Positions 1-6,655 of a stretch of DNA of 16,807 nt are shown here, piece by piece. Within the stretch, counting starts at the first letter, position 1, and each line of letters opens with the position of its first letter. Made by a program: the position numbers and the translations under genes. Below the pieces are notes generated by a model that saw only the letters and a program-made list of their open reading frames with translations, ran no database searches and had not been told where the DNA came from. This DNA comes from Anaerolineales bacterium UBA1429 (lineage in GTDB: Bacteria > Chloroflexota > Anaerolineae > UBA1429): contig DCTX01000068.1 of the NCBI GenBank assembly GCA_002329325.1, positions 1-16,807 on the forward strand, read 5' to 3'.

Positions 1-878
1 CTGGATGACAACCAGTATGTGGACAACAGCCCCAACATGATCAAGGTCGCGCCAGAGGCATTGACGGGCGACGATCTCACCCTGTTCTATCAGGATGGGC
101 TGGATGGCTACCTCTTCCAGGGCGACTTTGTGGTGCCTGTGGGCATCACCATGACCCTGGAGCCCGGGGTGGCCTATCGTGGCGACGTGGGAGACGCCCT
201 GTGCGTCGAGGGCAACCTGGTCGCCCAGGGCACGCCGACGCAGCCCATCACCTTCACCAGCTATGCGGACACGGGCCCCGACCAATGGGCAGGCCTGGTG
301 TTCGATGGCGGCTTGGGGCAGCTTGCCCGTGCGACGGTGCGCTATGCGGGAGATCGCAACTACCTTTCCGACGCCCTGCTGGGGGCCTACAACCAGGCCG
401 CCATCACGGTGCGAGAGGGCACCCTCTCGCTGGACAACGTCACCATCCGCGACATGCAGACCACCGATTGGGACAAGGGCATCCTGCTGGCCAACAGCCA
501 GATCACCGTCCAGCACTCGCTGTTCACCGGCATCGGCAACGGCGAAAAGGACAACTCCGAAAGCGCCGATGCCCCCATCCATGTCATCGGCGCCGATAGC
601 CGCTGGTTTCTGGATGACAACCAGTATGTGGACAACAGCCCCAACATGATCAAAGTCGCGCCAGAGGCATTGACGGGCCAGGACTTTACCCTGTTCTATC
701 AGGATGGGCTGGATGGCTACCTCTTCCAGGACGATTTTGTGGTGCCTGTGGGCATCACCATGACCCTGGAGCCCGGCGTGACCTATCACGGCGACTTTGG
801 CGACGAGTTGCGCATCGAGGGCAACCTGGTCGCTCAGGGGACCGCGACGCAGCCCATCACCTTCACCAGCTATGCGGA
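1..878 (+). repeat. In-gene tandem repeat, 609-bp period
   Basis: Bases 1-269 and 610-878 align without gaps and are roughly nine-tenths identical by eye. Both begin with codons for LDDNQYVDNSPNMIKVAPEA. The period is 609 bp, exactly 203 codons, so the frame is kept. After about base 269 of each unit the similarity drops, but WxGLVFDG and ATVRYAG are still recognisable. Base 1 aligns with the start of unit 2, so more copies may exist upstream of the window. Confidence 0.9.
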
Positions 879-3800
879 TAGTTCGCCCCACTGCTGGTCG
901 GGGCTGGTCTTTGATGGCCGGGGCGGCCAGGGCAGCGGCGACCTGCGCCATGCCACGGTGCGCTACGCCGGCAGCGGCAACAGCATCCTGGAAACCCTGG
1001 GAGATGGCTACTTTCGGGGGACCAACATCACGGCATACGGAGTCGTCTCCGGCACGCTCTATCTCGAAGATGTGGTCATCGAGCGCATGTACCACTTTGA
1101 CGGGTGGCACAACTTTGCCGATGCGGGCCTCTATCTGCAGGACAGCCGCGCCATGCTGCAGAGGACCGTTCTGCGAGAGAACGGCGACCGTCCCGAGGAC
1201 GATGACGCCATTCGTGTGTTGGGCGCCAGCCGTCTGCTGGTGCGCGAAAGCAGCATCGAATCCAACAGCGGCAAAGGCATCGAGATCGTCGGCGACGAGG
1301 CCTTTGTGCAGGTGACCGGCTCGCGCATCGCGAACAACCTGGCCGAAGGCGTGCGGAACAACGGGGCTGCTACGGTGATCCTCAGCGCGGCCGAGGAGAG
1401 CGGCAACATCATCCTGGCGAACGTGGGCTACGGGGCGCGCCAGATGGGCACCGTGGGCCAGATCTTGGCCACCCACAACTGGTGGGGCGATGCCACCGGC
1501 CCCACCCATGCCGCCAACCCTGGCGGCAGCGGCGAGCCGGTGAGCGACAGGGTGCTCTATGATCCCTGGCTGACCGCTTCGCCAACCCCACCCGCCGTAG
1601 AGCTGCGCCTGGTGCAGGCAGCGGTCCCCCAGCGCACATCTGTCGGCCAGGTGGTCAACATCGGCGTCCTGGCAGAGAACGTGTACGCGTACACCCTGGA
1701 GGACGTGGTCGTCGTGCTCGAGATTGCGCCCCAATCGGTCTACCGCTACAGCAGTGCGGGCGGGCGCTTTTGGCCGCAGCAGAACCACGTCATCTGGAAT
1801 CTGGGCGATCTGGAGCCCGGCGATACCTTTGCCGCCACGGTCCAGGTCTGGTACAGGTGGGGCATCCCCAACTTTACGGTGATGCCCGTCCGCGGTCTGT
1901 TGGCCGCCGCCAACCTCGAAAACGAGTACCTGGCCTACGCCCTGCACCGCGACTATGTCGAGATCACGACCGTTTCCGAGGAGGATCTGGATGCGACCCA
2001 GGTCGCGGCCGCCCTGGCTGCCGACGCCGACCTGAACGCGCTCTACCAGCACGTGCTCTCCCAGGGCTACCAATTCTATGGCAACGCCACCCAGCGCACC
2101 CTGAGCAACGGCGTAGAAGAACTAACGCTGCTGCTGCTGGATCCCGCGCGCCTGGGCGAGATGGCGGCCGTGCAACGCACCGACGGCCAGCACCTGATCC
2201 GCCTGGAGACGGGCCAGTACATCGCCTACTATGACCTGGAAGGCGGCGCCCAGTTCGACCTGGCCACCGCCCGCTGGTCGTTCTGGGGCGACCGGGTGGG
2301 CGATGCCTCGGGCGGCGCGGGTGCCTGTGGGATCGCCGGCGCTCAGGGCGAGTGCCCCGATCACGATTGGGGCGACTGCCTACGCAACTGCCTGATCAAT
2401 CAAGTGCCCCACGACATGCTGGATGCCAGCCGTTCCTCCAGCTCCAGTTGCCGCGCCTGCCAGGCCTGCACGGGAGATTGCCTGGGCGTGTGCAGCCAGT
2501 GCGCCCGCGATATGTGGAACAAGGACAAGACCAACGACAAGTACTCGGACTGTACAGACAGATGCGATGATAGCAACAACTGGAATAGCCAGCAGTGTGA
2601 TGGCAGCAGCGAGCAGTGTTGGGATGCGCCCGTCAACGAGTCCAAGTATAGCACCTCGCAATACATGGTGCGGTACGAGTGCGACGGCAACTCCTGCCAG
2701 TACGACCCCAACCCCATCCTGCTCTACTGCCCGTATGGCTGCGACATGGGCGATACCACAGCGGGCATTGACACCCGCTGCAAAGAGCTGGATTGCGATA
2801 GCTGGCTGGCCTTCCTGGACGTGCACTGCTCACGTTCGCTGACCGCCCACGATCCCAACGCGCTCTACGGCCCCCTGACCGCCGCGCCCGGCCAGACGCT
2901 CTCCTACACCGTCGAGACCGAGAACGAAGGGGAGGCCCCCGCCTACGACGTCTTTGTCGAGGCCGCGCTGCCCCCCGAGTTGGACGCGGCGACTCTGGCC
3001 ATGAGCCCTGGCGGCATCTACTTCCCGGGCAGCCGCACCATGTTCTGGACAATCGGCGAACTGCAGCCGGGCGTGGGCAGCACGGTCACCTTTACCGTGG
3101 GGCTGCCGGCCGGTGTGGTCAGCGGCACCGTGGTGACGGCCCAGGCTGCGGTGCACTTCCCCAGCGTTCCCGAGATCACCCCCACCAACCCTGTGGTCAC
3201 CCTGGTGCAGGACGTGGCGGCCCACGAGCAGACTGTGCAGGTCGCGGCGGGCGAGGCGGTGACCATCACCCTGAGCGGCTCCTCGAGCAGCGGCGGCGCG
3301 CTGACCTTCACGGTCGTCGAGGCCCCGTGGCAGGGGACGCTCGCAGGCGTAGCGCCCACCCTGGTCTATACGGCCGACGCCAAGGCGGCGGGCATGGACC
3401 AGTTGACCTTTACCGTCAGCGATGGGACGCAGACCAGCCTTCCGGCCATGGTCACGATCCAGATCGCCCAGGGCCAGGAGACCGACCCGCCCCAGGTGCT
3501 GGCGGTCTCACCGGTGAATGGCGCCGATGGCGTGACGGCGGGGGACGTCGAGATCTATGCGAACGTGTACCCCCCGAGCGTGTGGGCCCAGTTCGATGAG
3601 CCGATGGACCCCGAGAGCCTCACCGCAGAGCACGTCTCGCTGGTGAATGCCAGCCTGCAGCCCGTGGCGTTCTCCTTGTACTATAGCGAGGACAGCCGCC
3701 GGCTCTACCTGGAGCTGAACGAGCCCCTGCGCTACGAGACGACCTATACCGTGACCCTGGGGACGGGCCTGCAGGATCTGTCAGGCAACCCGCTGGCGGA

Positions 3801-3882
3801 GGAGTACTCCTGGAGCTTTACGACGGGCCCGGAGCCGCCTGAGGAGTGGTTTGTGCGGCTGCCCATCGTGCGCATCCGTTAG
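1..3882 (+). CDS. Giant secreted beta-helix / DUF11 / Ig-like surface protein (5' end outside window)
   Basis: The reading frame is open from base 1, so the start and any signal peptide lie upstream; 1293 codons and a TAG are visible. Order by codon: two tandem 203-residue beta-helix-type units (codons 1-203 and 204 on) carrying ITFTSYAD, W(A/S)GLVFDG and ATVRYAG, followed by further beta-helix turns to about codon 510; a DUF11-like domain (about 540-660); an unassigned region (660-770); a Cys-rich module with 21 Cys (776-943); a second DUF11-like domain (about 955-1070); a cadherin/Ig-like domain (about 1072-1158); and a Big_5/SbsA-like Ig domain with the usual FDEPMDPES and SFTTG motifs (about 1162-1278). 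It ends WFVRLPIVRIR. The domain types point to an extracellular adhesin, or a surface or glycan-binding protein; no catalytic motif was recognised. The product is structural by inference and its ligand is unknown. Confidence 0.85.
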   Translation: MDDNQYVDNSPNMIKVAPEALTGDDLTLFYQDGLDGYLFQGDFVVPVGITMTLEPGVAYRGDVGDALCVEGNLVAQGTPTQPITFTSYADTGPDQWAGLVFDGGLGQLARATVRYAGDRNYLSDALLGAYNQAAITVREGTLSLDNVTIRDMQTTDWDKGILLANSQITVQHSLFTGIGNGEKDNSESADAPIHVIGADSRWFLDDNQYVDNSPNMIKVAPEALTGQDFTLFYQDGLDGYLFQDDFVVPVGITMTLEPGVTYHGDFGDELRIEGNLVAQGTATQPITFTSYADSSPHCWSGLVFDGRGGQGSGDLRHATVRYAGSGNSILETLGDGYFRGTNITAYGVVSGTLYLEDVVIERMYHFDGWHNFADAGLYLQDSRAMLQRTVLRENGDRPEDDDAIRVLGASRLLVRESSIESNSGKGIEIVGDEAFVQVTGSRIANNLAEGVRNNGAATVILSAAEESGNIILANVGYGARQMGTVGQILATHNWWGDATGPTHAANPGGSGEPVSDRVLYDPWLTASPTPPAVELRLVQAAVPQRTSVGQVVNIGVLAENVYAYTLEDVVVVLEIAPQSVYRYSSAGGRFWPQQNHVIWNLGDLEPGDTFAATVQVWYRWGIPNFTVMPVRGLLAAANLENEYLAYALHRDYVEITTVSEEDLDATQVAAALAADADLNALYQHVLSQGYQFYGNATQRTLSNGVEELTLLLLDPARLGEMAAVQRTDGQHLIRLETGQYIAYYDLEGGAQFDLATARWSFWGDRVGDASGGAGACGIAGAQGECPDHDWGDCLRNCLINQVPHDMLDASRSSSSSCRACQACTGDCLGVCSQCARDMWNKDKTNDKYSDCTDRCDDSNNWNSQQCDGSSEQCWDAPVNESKYSTSQYMVRYECDGNSCQYDPNPILLYCPYGCDMGDTTAGIDTRCKELDCDSWLAFLDVHCSRSLTAHDPNALYGPLTAAPGQTLSYTVETENEGEAPAYDVFVEAALPPELDAATLAMSPGGIYFPGSRTMFWTIGELQPGVGSTVTFTVGLPAGVVSGTVVTAQAAVHFPSVPEITPTNPVVTLVQDVAAHEQTVQVAAGEAVTITLSGSSSSGGALTFTVVEAPWQGTLAGVAPTLVYTADAKAAGMDQLTFTVSDGTQTSLPAMVTIQIAQGQETDPPQVLAVSPVNGADGVTAGDVEIYANVYPPSVWAQFDEPMDPESLTAEHVSLVNASLQPVAFSLYYSEDSRRLYLELNEPLRYETTYTVTLGTGLQDLSGNPLAEEYSWSFTTGPEPPEEWFVRLPIVRIR

Positions 3883-3913
3883 CGCGGCCCATCCCGCCGC
3901 ACGGCGAAAAGCG

Positions 3914-3950
3914 GCGCCGTCTCCCCGCGATCCACCTGGGGAGACGGCGC
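3914..3950. terminator. 13-bp stem-loop between convergent genes, probable bidirectional terminator
   Basis: A perfect 13-bp inverted repeat (3914-3926 with 3938-3950) has an 11-nt loop. It lies between the stop of the surface protein (3882) and the stop of the convergent glycosidase (4009). Read on the minus strand, the stem is followed by CGCTTTT, a short U tract. On the plus strand no U tract follows, so it is better as a terminator for the minus-strand gene. Confidence 0.65.
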
Positions 3951-4008
3951 GTCCCACGTGCGGCGCAATCAAGTCTATCCATCAAAGACCCCAAGCGAGA
4001 CGGGGCCC

Positions 4009-5475
4009 CTATCCCTCCAGCATCACCCGCGCCACGCCCGGCTCCAGCAAGGCCGCCCGATGGCCCTCCACCGGGAAGTGGGGCTGCCAGGCATCCCCCA
4101 CGTACCGCCCCTTGACCACCGAGCGCGCCCGCACCGCCCCCCCATCGGGGTAGGGCCGCTGGAACGCAGCCTGGTAGCCCATGCCCACCAGCAGGAACTC
4201 GCCCTCGCCGAGCTGGATGGCCATGCCCCGGCCATCCCCTTCGTGGCGGATGTAGCTGATCAATACGTCCACGCCCTGGGCATGCCAGCAGCAGCCCATC
4301 TCCCCCGGCTCCTGGACAAAGGTGAACAGCCGCTCGGTGCCCTGGGCCTCGACGATGGGCTGCACGGCGCGACCGATGCTCACGTAGGAATCGCGCAGCG
4401 CCGCCGCCTGTGGCCCCCACTCGCCGCCGATGGGGTCCACCAGGGCGGGCACGTTGCGCTCGGGGAAGGGTGAATCTATGGCCCACGGGTCAAAGCCGAT
4501 GGCCCCCAGCCCGCCGATGGCATAGAATACGTTGCGCTCGGCCCGGCCCGTGGGCGAGGACGAATGCTCGACGATGTACAGGGGGTTGCCGCCCGCCCGA
4601 TAGCCCTCGCAGATGGCGTGAAAAGCGCGCAGGCTGTGCCGATAGATATCGGGCCCGATCAGGTCCAGGTGCGGGCTGTGGGCCAGGGCCAGCGGCAGCA
4701 TGTGCTGCACCGCCCCGCCCGAGGGATAATCGCGGCCCGGCAGGTGCCCGGGGGCGGCCAGCCAAACGTTCTGGTACATGGGCAGAGGGTAGACGGCCTT
4801 GGCCTCGGCAGCCAGCCGATCGATGTAGCCGCTGACGCTGGCGACGCTGAACGCCTCGGCGGCCCGGGGCCCCCACGTCTGCTCCCAGTTCCCCGCCCGA
4901 TAGCGCGCCTCACAGATCGGGCAGTAGCAGCGGTCGGTGCCCATCAGGCCCGGCTCGTTCTCCACCTGGAACAGGATCACCGTGCGCTGGGGGTCCACAT
5001 CGCGCAGGTGGGCCATCACCGCCAGCAACGCCTGCCGGTCGCGCTCCCACGTGGTCTGGGCCGAAGGGCAAAGGCTGCCCCGGCCGGGCGGGCGCCCGTC
5101 GCGGCCCAGGGCCAGGGGGTAGCGCCCCGGGTCTCCCTGGATATAGTCCGGCGCGTAAAAGTGGTGGGCGTTCTTCCAGGTGGCGAACCAGAGCAGCGCC
5201 AGGCGCAGGCCATGCTGGCGGCACTGGGCCAGGCGTTCGTCCAGCATGGTGAAATCAAAGCGGTCGGGCTCGGGCTCGATCTCCCGCCAGTACAGGGGTG
5301 TGACGGCGGTGTTGGCGCCCAACCGGGCTGCCTGGGCGAAGAGCGGGTTCATCTGGGCCACGTCGAAGCAGCTCTCGCAGGCCCACTGTAGGCCCAGAAT
5401 CAGGAAAGGTTGGCCATCCACCAGCAGGCGCGGGCGAGGATCGGATCGGACCAGCGTGGGCATCGGTGCAACCAT
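4009..5475 (-). CDS. Clan GH-A beta-galactosidase-like glycoside hydrolase (GH35/GH42-like, DUF5597 type)
   Basis: A 488-residue TIM-barrel hydrolase, probably retaining and acting on beta-galactosides or a similar beta-linked sugar. The acid/base is expected at Glu174 in QVENEPG (the clan GH-A Asn-Glu pair, N173-E174) and the nucleophile at Glu303 in YIVEHSS. LYWREIEPEPDRFDF (61-75) and LALLWFATWKNAHHFYAPDY (92-111) resemble the GH35-like enzymes that carry a C-terminal DUF5597 domain. CYCPICEARYR (183-193) instead resembles the metal-binding cysteine cluster of GH42. No signal peptide is seen, so it is likely cytosolic and would act on imported sugar. The first ATG is preferred because GAGGAGG lies 4 nt upstream; the Met at residue 5 is too far from it. 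The promoter candidate is at 5528-5556. The exact substrate cannot be read from the sequence. Confidence 0.85.
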   Translation of the reverse strand: MVAPMPTLVRSDPRPRLLVDGQPFLILGLQWACESCFDVAQMNPLFAQAARLGANTAVTPLYWREIEPEPDRFDFTMLDERLAQCRQHGLRLALLWFATWKNAHHFYAPDYIQGDPGRYPLALGRDGRPPGRGSLCPSAQTTWERDRQALLAVMAHLRDVDPQRTVILFQVENEPGLMGTDRCYCPICEARYRAGNWEQTWGPRAAEAFSVASVSGYIDRLAAEAKAVYPLPMYQNVWLAAPGHLPGRDYPSGGAVQHMLPLALAHSPHLDLIGPDIYRHSLRAFHAICEGYRAGGNPLYIVEHSSSPTGRAERNVFYAIGGLGAIGFDPWAIDSPFPERNVPALVDPIGGEWGPQAAALRDSYVSIGRAVQPIVEAQGTERLFTFVQEPGEMGCCWHAQGVDVLISYIRHEGDGRGMAIQLGEGEFLLVGMGYQAAFQRPYPDGGAVRARSVVKGRYVGDAWQPHFPVEGHRAALLEPGVARVMLEG

Positions 5476-5527
5476 GGGGCCTCCTCAGGGGGTGTGCTGG
5501 GGGCAGACCTGGGCCTGCCTCGCCTGC

Positions 5528-5556
5528 ATGGTATCGAGGGCGGGCGGGCCGGTCAA
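5528..5556 (-). promoter_or_regulatory. Candidate promoter of the GH-A glycosidase
   Basis: On the minus strand, TTGACC (5556-5551) is followed after exactly 17 nt by TACCAT (5533-5528). Transcription would start near 5521, about 45 nt before the start codon. The nine bases CGATACCAT around the -10 recur at the first GH4 promoter. Confidence 0.55.
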
Positions 5557-5568
5557 ACGACGAGCGGG

Positions 5569-5610
5569 GCGAACGCTCGCCGGGCCCCCAAGGGGCGGCG
5601 AAACGCTCGC
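5569..5610. repeat. Direct repeats upstream of the glycosidase -35 box
   Basis: GCGAACGCTCGC (5569-5580) and GCGAAACGCTCGC (5598-5610) are near-identical and begin 29 bp apart, close to three helical turns. They lie just upstream, in the minus-strand sense, of the -35 box at 5551-5556. CGAGCG (5561-5566) also pairs with CGCTCG (5574-5579), and GCCCC/GGGGC (5584-5588/5592-5596) forms a small hairpin between the copies. A regulator-binding role is possible but unproven. Confidence 0.4.
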
Positions 5611-5639
5611 TCCGCTATGCCAGAATCACCCCACATGTT

Positions 5640-5689
5640 GCGATCGGGCAAGGATCGCTCGACCTCTGCCGAGCCCGGGCGCAGCCCGG
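5640..5689 (-). other. Two small stem-loops downstream of the YbjN-like gene
   Basis: CCGGGC-GCA-GCCCGG (5675-5689) and GCGATC-N7-GATCGC (5640-5658) are perfect 6-bp stems just after the stop at 5713 on the minus strand. Neither has a U tract. They may weaken read-through into the glycosidase, which has its own promoter candidate. Otherwise the 5476-5712 interval holds no gene that I can support. Confidence 0.3.
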
Positions 5690-5712
5690 CCGGCATCGTC
5701 GCCTATGGCAAC

Positions 5713-6099
5713 CTACTTGAGATACTGGGCGATATCCGAGCTGACCACCCGGGCAAAGTCCTGATCCCAAAGGTCCATGAACCGGCCAAAGGCGGCGCGG
5801 TCGTAAGGGGTATTGTAGAACGCCTCGGTGGCAAAGTCATTGTCGCTGTCGGCATAGAACCGCGCCACCGTGGCCGGGCTGTTCAGGCTGTTGATGGTCT
5901 CGAGATAGCCCTGCCGCTTGCGCTTGGCGCCCGTATCGGCCCCAAAGTAGGCGGTCAGCAGGCATCCCCCCTTGTAGTCGCGCGCCACCAGATTGGGCTT
6001 GCTGGAATGCTTGGCCACGAGCCGGCCTTCCTGCTCCGTAGTGACCTCATACCCCAGAAACTCGAGATGTCGGGCGATCTGATCCAGATCTGCACTCAT
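5713..6099 (-). CDS. Small YbjN-like protein, function unknown
   Basis: A 128-residue soluble protein starting MSADLDQIARH. The helix-strand pattern, the central ETINSLNSPATVARFYADSDNDFATEAFY and the end YDRAAFGRFMDLWDQDFARV resemble the YbjN / type III secretion chaperone-like fold, which is common in Chloroflexota and has no agreed biochemical role. The frame is open upstream to 6267, but ATG at 6099 is chosen: GGGAGG lies 7 nt before it and a good promoter (6144-6172) lies between it and the longer start. It is transcribed in the same direction as the glycosidase, 237 bp upstream of it, and diverges from the solute-binding protein gene. Family assignment is by eye and moderate. Confidence 0.75.
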   Translation of the reverse strand: MSADLDQIARHLEFLGYEVTTEQEGRLVAKHSSKPNLVARDYKGGCLLTAYFGADTGAKRKRQGYLETINSLNSPATVARFYADSDNDFATEAFYNTPYDRAAFGRFMDLWDQDFARVVSSDIAQYLK

Positions 6100-6143
6100 T
6101 GCGTATCCTCCCTTGTGGTTCCGGGCTTTTATCCCCCAGTCGA

Positions 6144-6172
6144 ATTGTAACGCATGAAAGGGGCCCTGTAAA
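6144..6172 (-). promoter_or_regulatory. Promoter of the YbjN-like gene
   Basis: On the minus strand, TTTACA (6172-6167) is separated by 17 nt from TACAAT (6149-6144), each five of six bases to consensus. The start point would be near 6137, leaving a 38-nt leader with the Shine-Dalgarno GGGAGG. This supports the short gene model starting at 6099. Confidence 0.7.
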
Positions 6173-6254
6173 GCCTTTGTGCCGCCAAGAGCACGCCTTT
6201 TCCCCAATGTCGCTCTCCCGTCGGCAAGAAAGCCTTTTTGGCTGCCGAACGCCA

Positions 6255-6283
6255 TTGACAAGGGCATGGCTAGCCTATAAGAT
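6255..6283 (+). promoter_or_regulatory. Candidate promoter upstream of the ABC binding-protein gene
   Basis: A perfect TTGACA (6255-6260) is followed by 17 nt and TAAGAT (6278-6283); TATAAG at 6276 is an alternative -10 with a 15-nt spacer. Transcription would start near 6290, about 365 nt before the binding-protein ATG, giving a long leader. I see only a poor alternative nearer the gene (CTGACG at about 6582 with CATTCC). Confidence 0.55.
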
Positions 6284-6362
6284 GATTATGACATCCTGGG
6301 CCTGCTATCAGGCCCAGAACCAAAGGCATGGAACAGCACCTGGCCGTCCAAAGGAGGAGGCA

Positions 6363-6392
6363 GTGGGGCGCAAACCGGCGAGTCTTTCGTAA
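6363..6392 (+). CDS. Possible 9-residue leader peptide (uORF 1)
   Basis: GTG at 6363 lies 5 nt after AAAGGAGG (6350-6357) and would encode MGRKPASLS, ending TAA at 6390-6392. The Shine-Dalgarno is as good as that of any real gene in the window. There is no conservation evidence, so this is tentative. Confidence 0.2.
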   Translation: MGRKPASLS

Positions 6393-6552
6393 CAGGAGAG
6401 GCCCGCCGTTACTTTGTGGGAACGGTCTCCATCGTCCCCGCGCCGGCTGCTGCCCCCGCATGTGGATGCCTCCTGTCGGAGCGGCGCCGCCGGCTAAAGC
6501 CCTGTTCTATGGCCCGTCAGCGCCCGCGCGCCTCGAAAGGAGGGACCTATCC

Positions 6553-6585
6553 GTGACACGGCCCGTACCACGCAAGCGTAACTGA
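6553..6585 (+). CDS. Possible 10-residue basic leader peptide (uORF 2)
   Basis: GTG at 6553 lies 9 nt after AAAGGAGG (6536-6543) and would encode MTRPVPRKRN, ending TGA at 6583-6585, 70 bp before the binding-protein ATG. It is short, proline- and arginine-rich, and could act as a translated leader. It may equally be a chance ORF in G/C-rich DNA. Confidence 0.22.
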   Translation: MTRPVPRKRN

Positions 6586-6655
6586 CGGCAGCCCTTTTCC
6601 CCCCACATTCCCGCCTGGCTGCATCCTCACACTGGATCCTTTGTGGAGGAACACC

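Larger units (their letters stand above)
6284..6655 (+). promoter_or_regulatory. Long untranslated leader of the binding-protein gene
   Basis: This 372-bp stretch has no convincing conventional gene. At its 5' end is a perfect 9-bp stem with a CTAT loop (6296-6304 with 6309-6317). Further on it contains two tiny GTG ORFs behind strong Shine-Dalgarno sequences (6363 and 6553), a possible hairpin CCGTT/AACGG near 6405-6425 and several G/C-rich inverted segments. I compared it mentally with common riboswitch cores (cobalamin, glycine, cyclic-di-GMP, SAM) and did not recognise any. Confidence 0.4.

Noticed and set aside
6100..6267. 56-residue N-terminal extension of the YbjN-like protein
   Set aside because: It would have to be translated across a good promoter for the same strand, and a strong ribosome site lies at the internal ATG.
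6331..6480. Possible cyclic-di-GMP or cobalamin riboswitch in the leader
   Set aside because: A few short stretches (GCGCAAACCGGCG, GGAGAGG) look suggestive, but the conserved core order and helices of those classes are not present.
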